Below, one piece after another: positions 42,861-54,598 of a stretch of 64,000 nt of DNA. Position 1 is the stretch's first letter; each line of letters opens with the position of its first letter. Source of the DNA: Glebionis coronaria (lineage: Eukaryota > Streptophyta > Magnoliopsida > Asterales > Asteraceae); the NCBI GenBank assembly GCA_025667525.1, contig CM046877.1:30887255-30951254 (forward strand), read 5' to 3'. The notes beneath the pieces were generated by a model, which was given only the letters and a program-made list of their open reading frames with translations, made no database searches and had not been told where the DNA came from. The position numbers were made by a program, and so were the translations under genes.

Positions 42861-44253
42861 AAACCATGGTAGATTAATATAAACTTAGTTTATTTATTTA
42901 TTAAACTTTCTTTTCAAAGTGCATGAACAAAGTGGTGCACGCCCACTTTTTCCATCTTTTCTCATTTTAGTTTTATATTCGATAAATAAATAAACTAAGT
43001 TTATATTTATAAATCTGGTCCTTATCTAGTCTTGCTTAAAGTCATTGCCACGTGGCGAAAATTGAATGGATATGGTGTCGTCACTCGTGTTAAGATCGGT
43101 TGATTTAATTGGTGGGTTAGTTGTAGTATCTGACAGTAGGTGACTTTTATAGATTCTAGATTCGCTAATTAGTCTATGAATCATATTTGGTCCTTTAAGA
43201 AGTATATATTACACTTTTGTCTTTTAAATACAAAACTATTGTCTAAACCCACCACTATACATAATCAAATTTTATGAATGTTGCAAAACAAAGCTTAAAA
43301 AACGATTAATCATCGTTTAATCGTTACAGAGTCATCAATTTTATTGATTTATTAAAAGGCGATTAACGGTTGTCAATTGTGGTCAACAACAGTCAAAAGA
43401 GGTCAAACTTATCGGAATGATGCTCTTGCCAAAAATACCGAAAAATCATTATAAACTTGTGTTTATCACTTATAGTGACTATTTGTATGTATGATAAGTT
43501 GAATTTTAAGAATAATATTTCCGAAAATACCTAAAACTCCTGAGAAATACCAAAATCTTGTCAAAAATAGCCAAAATTGGCTAAAAATGCTGATATCATT
43601 AATCACTGATTAATCTCGCTTAGAACGATTACAAGTTACAAGGTAGTCGACCAGCCGACTAGCGATTCACGATTTTTACAACCTTGATTTCTATAAAGAT
43701 TTTTTTTCAAAAGGTTAATGTAGTTATTACAGAGTTGTTAAATTTAAAAATTATTGAATTTGAAATCTCAAATATTTTTTCTGGATGACTATGATTTTTT
43801 ACACATTGATCAAATATTTCATAAGATATGAACGCATAACACAAATCAGATAAAACACTTTATTTTCAAAAAATTAACGTGACCACTTCAATGTATATTA
43901 ACAAAAATTAAACTAAAAACTTCATACATATTAAAATAATAACCATGATCCTTTTTACCAATAATCCTAGGCGCTACAGTTGTTGTCTTAGTCGGCTGCG
44001 ATCTCGGTTGCACTCGGTCGGCCCGTTGCGGCGACTGAATCGACCAAATCGGTCTATCAAATTCGGTCTAAGGAACGATTGAATTGAAAGAGAGAAAGTG
44101 TTAAATATTACCGTTTGATTTGAATTAAAAAACACTTTTTATTTTATTTTTTAATTTAACCTTTTATCCTTATAAAACCCCCCATTTATTCAACTATTTT
44201 TCACACATTAAACTCACAATTTTTCAAACTATAAATTTTATACCATCTAAAAT
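42861..44253. other. Intergenic, no gene seen
   Basis: AT-rich, old repeat remnants only (see the repeat near 43040-43140). Confidence 0.5.
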
Positions 44254-44640
44254 AATGAGTTTTCAAATTTCATGGACAATCGAGGAGGAAGTAGCTTTGT
44301 GTGAAGCTTGGGTACACGTTACGGAAAATTCTCGTTCAGGTTGACATCAGAAGTCGAAAGGGTTTTGTATGGAGATACTTGAGTACTTTCATACCAAAAT
44401 GAGTGAGCAAAAATGAGGTTATAACTCAATTGTCAGCAAATGAAAATGTGCGATTCGTACTCAAGTTGGTCAATTTACTTCGATTTACGGTGACGTCTTA
44501 CGTGAGCATCCAAATGGGCGATTCACATTAGGTCGCCTTATTGAAGCAAATAGGTCGTTGTATGTTGTCGAAAAAAACTGACGTGACAGAAAAAATCAAG
44601 GTCGTATCGCTCTTGTGCCTAGGCTAAATTATCTTTGAAT
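44254..44640 (+). pseudogene. SANT/Myb-like ORF1 remnant of a PIF/Harbinger-type element (tentative)
   Basis: Beginning at ATG 44254 the frame gives SWTIEEEVALCEAWVHV, which resembles the SANT/Myb-like start of Harbinger ORF1 and related plant proteins. After one stop it continues with KSKGFCMEILEYFHTKM-like sequence, and after a shift with HPNGRFTLGRLIEANRSLY. It has several stops and at least one frame change. No TIRs could be assigned. It could also be a host Myb-like gene remnant. Confidence 0.4.
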
Positions 44641-44759
44641 GGTTAAGTTCACACAATTTAGTATGAGAATCACATGCTTTTTTACCACTAGACCTCCTAA
44701 CTCGATCCATGTTTATTAACTTTGTTGATCCTTCGTCCTAATAGCATTGTTTATCTTTA

Positions 44760-44958
44760 ACCAACTGGGTTTAGCTGAGTTGGCCACCTATAGTCTCTTA
44801 AGGAGTTTTGGAGAAGGTTGTTACTATGAGGTCTCAAGTTCGAGCCTCACCGGATTTTCCTTCTTGGTAAGAATCTGTGTTGAGCTCTGTCCACTCAAAT
44901 ACGTCAAATCTGTAGCTCGCTAACATTTGATCTTGTATTAACTTGCAGTTCAAAAAAA
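44760..44958 (+). mobile_element. tRNA-derived SINE
   Basis: 199 bp with a polymerase III A box (TAGCTGAGTTGG, fits TRGCNNAGYNGG) near 44772 and a B box (GTTCGAGCC, fits GWTCRANNC) about 60 bases later. It ends in a short A-run after TTGCAGTTC. Flanks are an imperfect ~18-bp target duplication: TAGCATTGTTTATCTTTA (44742-44759) and TAGCACCATTTATCTTTA (44959-44976), 15 of 18 identical. Confidence 0.85.
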
Positions 44959-45257
44959 TAGCACCATTTATCTTTACTTTTTGATTTATTCCAAATTAAT
45001 TACTTCATTATCCACTATTTTGATATATTAGTTGTCAAAAGGTAAATATAATGTTTGTTTTTTACAGATAAGAAGTGCAAATGCATTTTTCCAAACTATA
45101 TGTTTTATCTAATGACAATAATTTTAAACGAAGATTGTATATAGGAGTATCAAACAAGTTATAAGACACATACACTCCATCAACACTTCAAACACTAGTC
45201 CAATAGTTAAAGGCATGCTACGAGAAATTAAATTATGGTTCTTACTTCTTAGAGGCT

Positions 45258-45470
45258 CAGGCAGGACGAAGCCAAGACTTGTATATATATTTTTAACATT
45301 AATATAAGATATTTAAAAATAAACTAGGACGAATAGTAAAAATACATTTTGATTAACAGGTGTATTCAGATTCATTTGGGAAAAATCGATATTTTTTTCA
45401 AAAACTAACATTACATCAAAATTTATAGGTGTCCTGGACACCCGCGGGACACCTCCTGGCTCCGTCCCTA
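45258..45470. mobile_element. Short hAT-like MITE remnant
   Basis: Left end AGGCAGGACGAAGCCAAGA and inverted right end TAGGGACGGAGCCAGGAGG are imperfectly similar; about 213 bp of non-coding AT-rich sequence lies between. No certain target duplication. Confidence 0.45.
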
Positions 45471-45779
45471 GATCAGGTATGGTGGCTGATGGGTGGCGTT
45501 TTCGCGACTGCGCGAACCAAAAACGCGAGCAACCATACCATCCATTGCATTGTCACCATTTGCGTTGAAGTTGCCAGCCGACGTTGTGGGCGAAGGCGCG
45601 AGGCACCGTACCGTGCGTCTCTTTGTGTGTATTTTCATGCCCTTGGCAATATTTTATTTTTTTAAAACACCACTTTTTGGTGTTATACTAAAGTTTAGTA
45701 TTATAAAAAAAAATGATGATTTGGCATCACTTTTTGCTCATAATACAAGCCCATAGTTTAATCGTAACTAAAGCTCTTA

Positions 45780-46987
45780 GGCTGGTGGGAGTGGCACTAA
45801 AGCCACGAGCGAGACACAATAAGTTACGAGCAGCCTCCATCCCCCATGCTAAAACTCGGGCGCAACTTTGTCCCCTGAAAAAAAAAAGGGCAGACTCATA
45901 ATGGGTGAATTAAAAGATTGTGGGACCCTCTCCTATATATTTTTTTAATCTTTTTTTTCTTCTTTAAATACTAAATTTTATCACACAAAATTTTCATACA
46001 CATTTTTATTATTTTCAACCACAACTTTCTGTATTTTCAAACCCAATTTCTAAAATAAAAAATGGCATGCTCTTTTCCACACACTAATGACGAGATTAAA
46101 GCTCTGCTTCAGAAACAAATAAATCAACAACAAATTCGCCAGGATGCGCTTAAGTGGTTAGCTGAAGATTTCGATGTCGTGTGCGAAGCTAATACGACCC
46201 TGCGCACGGCATGTGAGAAATGCCGTGATCTTTCCCCACATAAGCGTCATTTAATCGACACGTATTTAAGTAATCAATCTGATACCGATTTCAACATCTG
46301 CGGATCTTTGTTTAGAAAGTCGGCAAAATTGAAGGCTCGAATTCAGAAAAATACTAAATGGCTGAATAACTTGGGTTCTTCGTCTCAAACTCATATCGGT
46401 TTTTTATCCCGATCTCAAGCAACTCATATCGGTTCTTCGTCACAACAACATCGACGCTGAAATATGTCTCCCGATCTACCCTTTCCAATTGAAAACGACT
46501 CAGATGGCAAAATGACTGACAATGAGGTGTATCAACTATACCTAGATCAAAAAGCGTTGAGAGAAAGTCTGCAAGAAGAAGAAATGGCACGAAGGTATTG
46601 GGAGGCCCAAATAATGGCCGACGAAGATGAAGAAGAAATAATGCGTTGCGAGTTATCTTGTCAGTTTTCGGATTCGGATCTGGAAACTGACTAATCGTAT
46701 TATATACTTTATTTTATCTATCTTGTATTGTATTTCCTTTCGTATTGTATTCGAATTCCAGTATTTTAGTATTTTAACTTTTATCCCTTTTTATTTAACT
46801 TTTATGTATTATATGAATAAAAAAAAGGTTTAATAAAAAAGTGAGGGTGATTTGTAGTGAGTTGTATTGAGTTTTGGTGACTGTCATTACCTCTTGTGGG
46901 GAGTTTGGATGAGTTGGGTGAGTTTGTTAAAAAGCTGATGTGGCGCTGACGTGACAATGAGTGACTTTGTTGCCACTCCCACCAGCC
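45780..46987 (+). mobile_element. PIF/Harbinger-type element with passenger reading frame
   Basis: Perfect 17-bp inverted ends (GGCTGGTGGGAGTGGCA and its complement) flanked by TTA on both sides (45777-45779 and 46988-46990), the target duplication of this superfamily. The similarity extends loosely for about ten more bases (AAAG.CAC). 1208 bp long. It has no DDE transposase, but one long interrupted frame (46062-46694) with a TATA-like CTATATAT near 45933 ahead of it. Confidence 0.9.
46062..46694 (+). pseudogene. Unrecognised 210-codon frame inside the Harbinger element, one in-frame TGA
   Basis: From ATG 46062 the frame runs 132 codons to a TGA at 46458-46460 and continues in the same frame (next ATG 46464) for 77 more codons to TAA. 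The first half is Gln/Lys-rich with four Cys (VVCEANTTL, TACEKCRDL, NICGS) and a basic Ser-rich end. The second half is acidic and helical (RESLQEEEMARRYWEAQIM, DEDEEEIM) and ends SDSDLETD. I do not recognise a family. It may be a one-mutation pseudogene, or two short proteins. The position in a TTA-flanked Harbinger element suggests a passenger or a reduced element-encoded accessory protein; no DNA-binding SANT motif is evident. Confidence 0.55.
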
Positions 46988-47033
46988 TTAGTGTGGGTCT
47001 CGAGTATTTTTAATCATCGTATAATGTAATTTA

Positions 47034-47405
47034 GGGCCCGTTTGGTTTGTAAAGTGGTTAGAATCAAATTTTGATTTAGGAATGGTTTGATAGAAAAGGT
47101 GGAGAGAGAAAATAAAAAATTATTTATTTTATATAATTATTTATGTGTAAATGTAAATTACAAAAGTTATTTTAAAAATATTAAAATAAAGAGTAAAATA
47201 AAAAAAACCAACAAATATGTGACTGATAAAAATAGTACTGCGAAAAGCAAAATCCTTTGGCTAAGTCTACTGAAAGATACCAATATGATAGGATATGAAA
47301 TCTATCATTCAAATGACATTGTCAGAAAAATTAATATGCACCAAACAATTGGTTTGGGCTTTCTTTGATTCGACACCCTCTTAAACCATCAAACCAAACA
47401 TACCC
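47034..47405. mobile_element. Tourist-like (PIF/Harbinger) MITE
   Basis: 372 bp, ends GGGCCCGTTTGGTTTG and (inverted) GGGTATGTTTGGTTTG, flanked by TTA at 47031-47033 and 47406-47408. AT-rich inside, no coding capacity. Confidence 0.88.
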
Positions 47406-47416
47406 TTACTTTTATT

Positions 47417-47764
47417 TAGGGCTGAGCATCGGTCCAGGACCGGACCGGACCGGCCAAGACCGGACCGGACCGAGGACCGAAATGGTTCGAAACCTCGGAC
47501 CGAGACCGGACCGAAATGGTACGGTCCGGTCCTGGTTGGTCCGGTCCGGTTCTGTCCTCGGTCCGGTCCGGTCTTATTAGGCGTAATTGACGAGATTTGG
47601 GTAAGACCGAACCGGACCGGACCGGACCGACCGGACCGAGGACCGAAGTCGTCCAAAACCCCAGACCGAGGACCGGACCGAAATTGTTCGGTCCGGTTCG
47701 GTTCGGTCCGGTCCGGTCCGGTTTTCCGGTCCGGGTCGGTTTTGGGTCTGCCGTGCTCAGCCCT
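47417..47764. mobile_element. hAT-type MITE filled with GGACC/GGTCC repeats, copy 1
   Basis: Ends TAGGGCTGAGCATCGG and (inverted) AGGGCTGAGCACGG; flanked by CTTTTATT on both sides (47409-47416 and after 47765), an 8-bp duplication give or take one base. The body consists of strings of GGACC, CCGGT and their complements with a short central spacer, so it can fold on itself almost completely. Gly/Pro/Arg frames on both strands are by-products. Confidence 0.88.
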
Positions 47765-48425
47765 ACTTTTATTATGTTAGGGTATGTTTGACATATTAGT
47801 GGGAGTCGAAGCATGTTACTAGCGTAGGTTGTTAGAGGTTTTTACTGAAGCATGAGCTAAAACTTTTTTTAAACGTTTGTTGTAAAAATATTTCATTTAA
47901 TAGCTTATGAGTTAAGTTTTAAGGTGTGTATGTTCAGTTTTTTTTTAAGTTGCTGAAGAAAAAGAGGAGCTTCAGTGAGATATATGATATATTGTTTAGT
48001 TTTTTCTTTAAAAAAAATTGAAAAGGTGATATATAGAGGTTAAGAAGGATCGATTGATATGTAATGGGTTTTATATTGTTTTTTTAATAAAGTTTTAGTT
48101 AAAGAAAAAATCAAGCAGACTCAAGACCTTAATGCCCTTACGGTTAACAGTCAAAGTTAGTCAAACTAACGTTTGGTACCAAAAGTGTTACAAGTCAAAC
48201 AAAATAGAACTAGATCTGTTACTTTTCAAATGTTGGAACCAAAATCGTTATACGCGGCAAACTATAAGGACAAAAATATATTTAACTCATAGCTTATTTT
48301 TCTTACATTCACTTTCAAGTTATACTAATCAAACATGACTTGTTTTTAGAGTAATTTTTTTAAATATTAATTGATGCTTCGATAAAATCTCATAAATTTA
48401 CACGCTAAACATCCTTTAGTCGTGA

Positions 48426-48723
48426 TAGGGTTGAGCATCGGTCCGGAACTGGACCGGGCTAGCCAAGACCGAACCGAAACGAGGACCGAAATGGTATGAA
48501 ACCCCGGACCGAGACTGGACCGCCGAAATGGTCCGGTCCGGTTTGATACGTCTGGTTCGATCCTTGGTCCAGTCTAGTCCGGTCCTATTAGACCAAATCG
48601 ACGAGATTTTGGTAAGATCGAACCGGACTGAGGACCGAATTAATCCAAAACCTCTGACCGAAATTGTTTGATCCGGTTCGATTCGGTCCGGTCCGGTCCG
48701 AGTCGATTCCCGTGCTCAGCCCT
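48426..48723. mobile_element. hAT-type MITE filled with GGACC/GGTCC repeats, copy 2
   Basis: Ends TAGGGTTGAGCATCGG and (inverted) AGGGCTGAGCACGG; the perfect 8-bp target duplication AGTCGTGA lies at 48418-48425 and 48724-48731. Same family as copy 1 but more diverged inside, with many C-to-T type changes in the repeats. Confidence 0.9.
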
Positions 48724-48731
48724 AGTCGTGA

Positions 48732-49394
48732 GACTTGTCAATAAGACCCTTATAACATAGGCTACCCTTTTCCAAAATTTGAAAGGTAAAAATATATCAT
48801 GATATTATTCGTATAAGAATTCTTTGTAACCGGTTGTAATAGAAACTATGTTTATATCGTTTGGGAAAGTGATTTGTATAGACATTTTAAACTTGTTTAA
48901 AGAATGTTTATGTTAAAAAAAATTAGCGGATGTAAATCAAATTCGTGCATTTTTTTTTTTCAATATTTTTCAAAAAATAAAAAAAATTCATCTCCACTTT
49001 TATATAGAAAAATAGAAAACTTTATTTTACACTTTTCTATTTCTTCCCATTCCACCTAAACACTTTTCCACTTTTTGAAAAAAAAACCATCTAAACAAGT
49101 TTTCAAAATTTTCTAACTATTTTCTATAAAAATTGTTTTTTTCTTTCTCTAGAAAAATTAGAAACATAAAATTATGAAAAGTTTTCTACAACTAAACATG
49201 CCATATACTTTTATAAAAAAATCTATTTTATCGAAATTGAAATGAAAAAAGTCTTTGCATCATGACTTATCGCGCTTTATCACGTTTTTAACTCCTCATC
49301 TTATGTCAAACTTAAATTATACGTTTTGAGTATTGCGTAGCGTGAAGGTTAAACTTTACGTATTTACAAGACGTTTAAGAAGCTTTTGTAACCT
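48732..49394. other. Intergenic, no gene seen
   Basis: AT-rich, with poly(A)/(T) runs and no recognisable frame. Confidence 0.5.
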
Positions 49395-49403
49395 TTTATA
49401 ATA

Positions 49404-50211
49404 GGGCAAATGACACAAAAATATATCAAACTTAAGGGTAATCTCTAATCAAGGTATCACAATTTGTTTCTTACATAAAGATGTACTTAACTTAATCTTT
49501 TGACCAATTTGAGTATTTTTGTTAAATATTTAACGATCATTCGTTGAAGTTTACATTTAAAGTGTACTACCCGCTTCCACCACCATCAATCATCGTCACT
49601 ACCACAAAACTTGCCCACCACCATCACTGTCGAGCACCGCCTCTGTCATCATATGCCAAAGGTTTGTTAATCTCACTATATATTCTCATTAACTTGACAA
49701 GAGATATCAAATTTCATCAACTGATTAATTAGGTTGTGGTTTTCATACACAAGTGATTATATGATGTTAATTCAGGGAAGCCATCGTTCAAATGTCAACA
49801 AACTTAAACAGATCCACAAAGGTTAACCATCGACTTTAGATTCACATATAACATTGTTAAATACCTTATTTGGGTTTTGTATAGCATGTAGCGTAGTTAA
49901 TTATACTTCTCACTCCAATAACAAAGACGTGGATCAATAATATGAGACATTGAAAGAAGAAGACAATAGATGTCCAATACAGTTTCAAAGCCCATGTGAA
50001 AACTAATTCCCGTTTTTCCAAATATGATTGTGGGTGGTGTTAGCGCACTCAATTTAAAATGTAGAATGTAACGGATGATCGTCAAATATTTAACGAAAAT
50101 ATCTAAATTGATCAGAAAATTAAGTTTGATGTCTTTTTATGCGAGAAAAAAAGTTTGATGTCTTAATTAGAAATAACATATAAGTTTGACACATTTTTAT
50201 GTCATTTACCC
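49404..50211. mobile_element. MULE-like element, long TIRs, 9-bp target duplication
   Basis: 808 bp with inverted ends of roughly 140 bp (GGGCAAATGACACAAAAATAT... and inverted GGGTAAATGACATAAAAATGT..., both reaching GTTAAATATTTaACGATCAT). Flanks are TTTATAATA at 49395-49403 and 50212-50220. Nine-bp duplications and long TIRs are the marks of Mutator-like elements. The unique middle (about 49550-50050) is less AT-rich and contains a CCACCACCATCA-rich part; it may be captured sequence, origin unknown. Confidence 0.9.
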
Positions 50212-50220
50212 TTTATAATA

Positions 50221-51070
50221 CTGATTACATGAAATGAGAATTTAATTAGATTCATTTATATGATTACATCACCTCAAACCATGACAAGCAAACAACGTGT
50301 TACAGTAATTAAAAGAGGTTGATTGAAGCCATGTGCTAGAGTCGTAATTAAACCAAGTCGAGTTTGAGTTTAACACAGTTGGAGGTTGTTTTGGAAAAAA
50401 AAAATATCAATGAATGTCGTCTTTTATAGGTTATGAGTCTCAATACTGTTTAAGACGATGTATAAAGAGGCTGATTTCGGTTTTACCAAAGTTAAAAAAG
50501 AATTCCAGCTTTGTAAGGAATAATGATCGAACCTCTAATCTCTAAGAGGCAAATGTGATAACCACTGATTCAATCTTGCAAAAACTTCTTAAAAATCTTA
50601 ACTTTTTTTTTTTTTTTTAAACGACAATGTTAGTGGTTAGTGTATGTGTTTAATTGATGTAAATGATATGTTTTTTTTTAGACTTTTTTTATTTTTACAA
50701 TGTTATCAAAAATTACGAAAATAAGAAAATAAAAGAAAATAAAAATAAAAAATACGCTAGTACTTGTTACTCTATGTAACAAACCTACAAATATTATGAC
50801 ATAATGATCAAACAGAAACCATAATGTTTATCTACTTACCCAAAATATCATAGACATTATCGTACATCATTCGAATTTCTTTTTATAGCAACTTATCCAT
50901 GTAAAACATTCCTATTCTTGGAGTGTACATAAAATCATGAAATAGTCACTTCAGAAACCCTTTTCAGTCGGAAGTTAAATCATTGCACAATGAGTCAATA
51001 AGCTCTTGTGAAATATTTTAACAAAAAAAAAACATAAAATATATCCTTCTTTTATCAAACACTAGTCGTA
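50221..51070. other. Intergenic, no gene seen
   Basis: AT-rich with poly(T)/(A) tracts; no motif. Confidence 0.5.
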
Positions 51071-51071
51071 G

Positions 51072-51611
51072 TGTACAAAATACTTCGCGTCGTTTGTTTG
51101 CGTATGTCTCCGGCCAAAGGCCTCCAAACATACATCCCTCTTCGGATTAGGGCCGAAGGTCTCACAATCAATGAACTGACACGTGAGCATTTGATGACAA
51201 AGACATAAAGAATGACGAAAAGTAAAAGCAATCCATCCTATTAACCATCACACATCGCCCGGACTAGTGGATAAAACAACACACCGCCGCCTAATACCAA
51301 ATCCCTCAATTTATGAGAAAGAGCTTACCTTGGGCTCAGAGCCTAGTCTAGTGATGCAACTAGACGTTAAGGTATACTTTGTGGAGTAATATAAATACTC
51401 CACATATTTATTACACACACAACACATTCATAGCATTTACTCCATACTTATAATCTAACCTCCGGTATTCCATTCCGGGTACCAGTCCCGTGACAGTCAC
51501 TCACTCTCACGTCGGAGCTCACAGGTTCAATACCAGGATACAAGCAACTGTACAACCGTAGCCGAAGGGAATTCACTCGAGCATCTCTAGCCGGGGAAAT
51601 TTGCTTCAACA
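51072..51611 (+). repeat. LTR of a second Tat-type element (left border approximate)
   Basis: It ends TTCAACA just before a TGGCGCCATCCGTGGGAC primer site. A TATA-like AATATAAATACTCC lies near 51388 and a CT-rich leader follows. The start is a guess from the TGTACA at 51072; no second LTR is in the window to confirm it. Confidence 0.5.
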
Positions 51612-51613
51612 TT

Positions 51614-51631
51614 TGGCGCCATCCGTGGGAC
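51614..51631 (+). other. Primer-binding site of the second Tat-type element
   Basis: TGGCGCCATCCGTGGGAC, nearly identical to the site of the minus-strand Tat element at 14541-14558 (one substitution). Confidence 0.8.
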
Positions 51632-51759
51632 CTTATACTCGAATCTCCATAAGCAGCTACCTATGGCAGGACCTTCGGGGAGTGGGTATCCTTTACAGCT
51701 ATCTCTGGATCGCGAAACTACCACCGCAGGGGAGGAATCATAAACGCCTTCAACCTACA

Positions 51760-52835
51760 AGAAAAGATCTTGGAAAGTATGGCATATTGCAAAGTCTGAT
51801 TGAGCGTCATAATGCTGCGGCCAAAAACCCGATTTCACCAATGAGGTTGGTATTCAAAGATGAAACCCGCGATGGGCAGAAGGATAAGGGCGAAGCCCGG
51901 AAGGACGGGGCCGAAGCTCAAAAGGCTTGCAAAAGTGTTGATATTCCTATAGATGACCTACATAAACCTTTTAAGGATGTTATTGTTTCTCAATTCACTA
52001 AGAGAATCATAGAATTCTCCTCGCCGAAGCACATACTACCTGCAACAATCAAGCTATATACCAGAGCGACTGATCCTAACGACCAGATCTTCCGCTTTGC
52101 TGGGGCAGCCAACTCGGGGGAATGAACAATGCCAGTATGGTGTAGATTCTTTCAGCAGACGTTGGATGGAGTCGCAAGAGGTTGGTTTGAAAGATTGCCG
52201 CGAGGAAGTATAGATAACTGGGACGATCTTAAAGACCAATTTTTGGAAAGATTCTCGCTTAGAAGAAAGAGCCTCAAGAGTCCGATGGAGATCACTACTA
52301 TAATCCGGAAAGCACATGAATCCCTCGCTACGTTCAAGGAACGCTGGACCGACGAAGCAAGTTACATCCAAGGAGTCTCCGAGGTAATGAAAATATAGGC
52401 CTTCGTGAATGGAGCCAAGTGCCCAGAGTTGTCCCGGCGATTCTTTGATGGCACTCTAAAAACGGTTGCCGAAATGATGCGAAGGGTAGACGACCTCATC
52501 AAGTCAGAGTATGTTTTCAGAAACACCGAGCTACCACAAGGAGAGATTGGTGATAAGAACACCAAATATAACAAGGATGAGAAGTACCCATAACAGAAGT
52601 CGACTGAGAAATGACTATAGGTCTAAGCCCACATTCTCCCCATATGTACCTCCGACGAGTCAGAACCAAGGAAGGTGAGCTCCTTACCAGCGCCCCGGAT
52701 TTGAATCATTGACTAAATTCCCCAAGGAAATTCTGGCGACTGAGTTACAGCTACAACTTCCCCAGCCACCACCAACCAAGGGCATCGTCAGACCAGAAAA
52801 TATGGATAAGTATTGTGACTACCACGGGGAAAAAT
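51760..52835 (+). pseudogene. Tat-type gag fragment, one frame with stops, cut by a copia element
   Basis: One frame holds from before 51760 to 52593, broken by TGA at 52123-52125 and TAG at 52396-52398. Gag core motifs are MPVWCRFFQQTLDG, ARGWFERLPRGSI, WDDLKDQFLERFS, TFKERWTDEASYI and CPELSRRFFDG. Further on, in shifted frame, comes KYCDYHGE, the first half of a zinc-knuckle-like motif, after which the sequence switches to unrelated DNA. This gag type is, to my recollection, very common in Asteraceae genomes. No protease or pol follows. Confidence 0.8.
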
Positions 52836-52993
52836 GGCCCCTCACTAATGGCCCCTCATAAATTTAATCAAGTAATGTTTAGGGTATTTACCTTGTGATT
52901 TTCTTTATTGTCGACTCATCCTGCTTGTTGTGTGTGTTCTGTGCGATCAAGTTTTCCCTCTAGTGGCCAAGTTGTAGGATCATCTCCTACTAG

Positions 52994-53006
52994 TGGTATC
53001 AAAGAT
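52994..53006 (+). other. Primer-binding site of the copia element
   Basis: TGGTATCAAAGAT; copia elements have TGGTATCAGAGC complementary to initiator tRNA-Met, so this is one changed base in the core. Confidence 0.7.
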
Positions 53007-53423
53007 TCATGTTCGAGTCTCGTCTGGTTACAAGGAACGATCGGTGAAGGTTCTTTTGGTCGGATGTTGATCATCAAGGTAGCAACAAGTCGATCGGTAG
53101 TAAAGGTTTTTTTGTGGTTTTCGTTTCATTGAAGATCAAGGGCGGTGTCGTTTTTATTTTTCTTGTTGTGTCGTAACAGAGGAGAGAAGGGGAAGAAGAC
53201 ATGTTGACATAGTAATAAGGGTTTTCTATTATCACTTTTGGGTATATATTGGGCTATTTTGTTTTTAAAGGTTTATTGGGCCTAGATATAAAAGTTTGAT
53301 AACTTTTATTTAATTTTCTCAAAATAAAAGGTTATTATTGTGTATTTTTACATAAAGGGATTTGTCGATTTATGGTTGTGAAGGTTTATCACAAGGTTTA
53401 GCAAATCAACAAAGGGATAAAAA

Positions 53424-54180
53424 ATTACTAGTGCTAAGTTTGACATCAAGAAATTCGATGGATCTGGTGATTTTGGGTTATAGAGAATCAAGATGCGTGC
53501 TTTGTTAATCCAACATGGATGTGAAGCAACTCTGGTGACTTTACCCATGGATATAGAAGCCGAAGATAAGTCTAAGCTTGACAAGAAATCTTTTTATGTT
53601 TAGGTAACAAGGTTCTGAGAGAGGTTACCGGGGAGACGAATGCAGTGGGGGTTTGGTCAAAGCTCGAGACTTTATACATGACAAAGTCATTTGCCAACAA
53701 GTTGTTCCTGAATAAGAAGTTCTATACATTCTACATGTCGACTGAACAAAAGATTTCCGAGCATGTAGATGAGTTTAACAAAATCGTTCTTGATTTACCA
53801 AATATTGAGGTAAAATTCAAGGATGGAGATCTTGCTTTATTATTACTCACTTCTTTACCATAATCATACAAACACTTTGTGGATACCTTGGTTTATGGAC
53901 GGGATGCTTTGACTTTGGAGGATGTGATGGCCACATTGAATTCAAAGGAAATCAAAGAAAGGTACAAGGCGAAGGGGGGTAATGGTGAAGGGTCATACGT
54001 GAGGGGAAGAACTGATCGCATATATATGTATCAGTCAAGGGGAAAGTCAAGATCAAAATCTTGAGGTGGAAGACTCAAATGATTTATTTTCTAATCCGAT
54101 GAGCACTTGAAGAGAGATTGTTTGAAGAATAACCATAAGAAGTCAAAAGGATACGTTAAGAAAGATGATCAACCAAGATC
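53424..54180 (+). pseudogene. Copia gag
   Basis: SAKFDIKKFDGSGDFG opens the gag core. After stops the frame 53645-53863 has VGVWSKLETLYMTKSFANKLFL and EHVDEFNKIVLDL, and 53879-54064 has DTLVYGRDALTLEDVMATLNSKE followed by a basic tail. The zinc knuckle near 54110 (HLKRDCLKNN) is partly preserved, with its first Cys pair not seen. At least four stops. Confidence 0.82.
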
Positions 54181-54224
54181 TATTGGTTCGATTTATGACG
54201 GTTCCGAGGTGATGATGGTGATGA

Positions 54225-54598
54225 GAGACTACTAGATTGGATCATGGATTCAGGAGGTTCATATCACATGTCACCTAGGTTAGATCTATTTTTTGATTTT
54301 CTAGAATGCGATGGGAGCATCGTATGCAACAACACGGAGTGCAAGATCAGGGGTATTGGCAAGTAAAGGTACAACTGAAAGATGGGTCAAGTTTTGTGTT
54401 ACAGAATGTCATGTATATACCTGAATTGAAAAGAAACTTGATATCACTAGGAACTCTTTAAAAAGAATATACCGTAAAATTGCAGTCGGGCAAAGTCAAG
54501 GTGATTAATGGTTCTAGGGTTATTTTATCTCGAACCCGAATGGAGAACTGTGTGTACTCTTTGGATGGACATGTAGTGGCCGGTGAGCTTAATGTTAG
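54225..54598 (+). pseudogene. Copia protease and start of pre-integrase region
   Basis: The protease motif reads WIMDSGGSYHM (catalytic DSG), then VMYIPELKRNLISLG and, toward the hAT junction, MENCVYSLDGHVV. Frame changes occur near 54290 and 54590. The frame is cut at AATGTTAG by the hAT insertion and resumes at 57934. Confidence 0.8.

Noticed and set aside
45474..45665. GC-rich coding segment with overlapping frames near 45.5 kb
   Set aside because: No domain recognised, no splice or start context, and it lies between transposon remnants; composition alone is not enough.
47381..47814. Overlapping Gly/Pro/Arg/Thr-rich frames on both strands around 47.4-47.8 kb
   Set aside because: They come from translating GGACC/GGTCC repeats inside a hAT MITE; the same happens in every frame.
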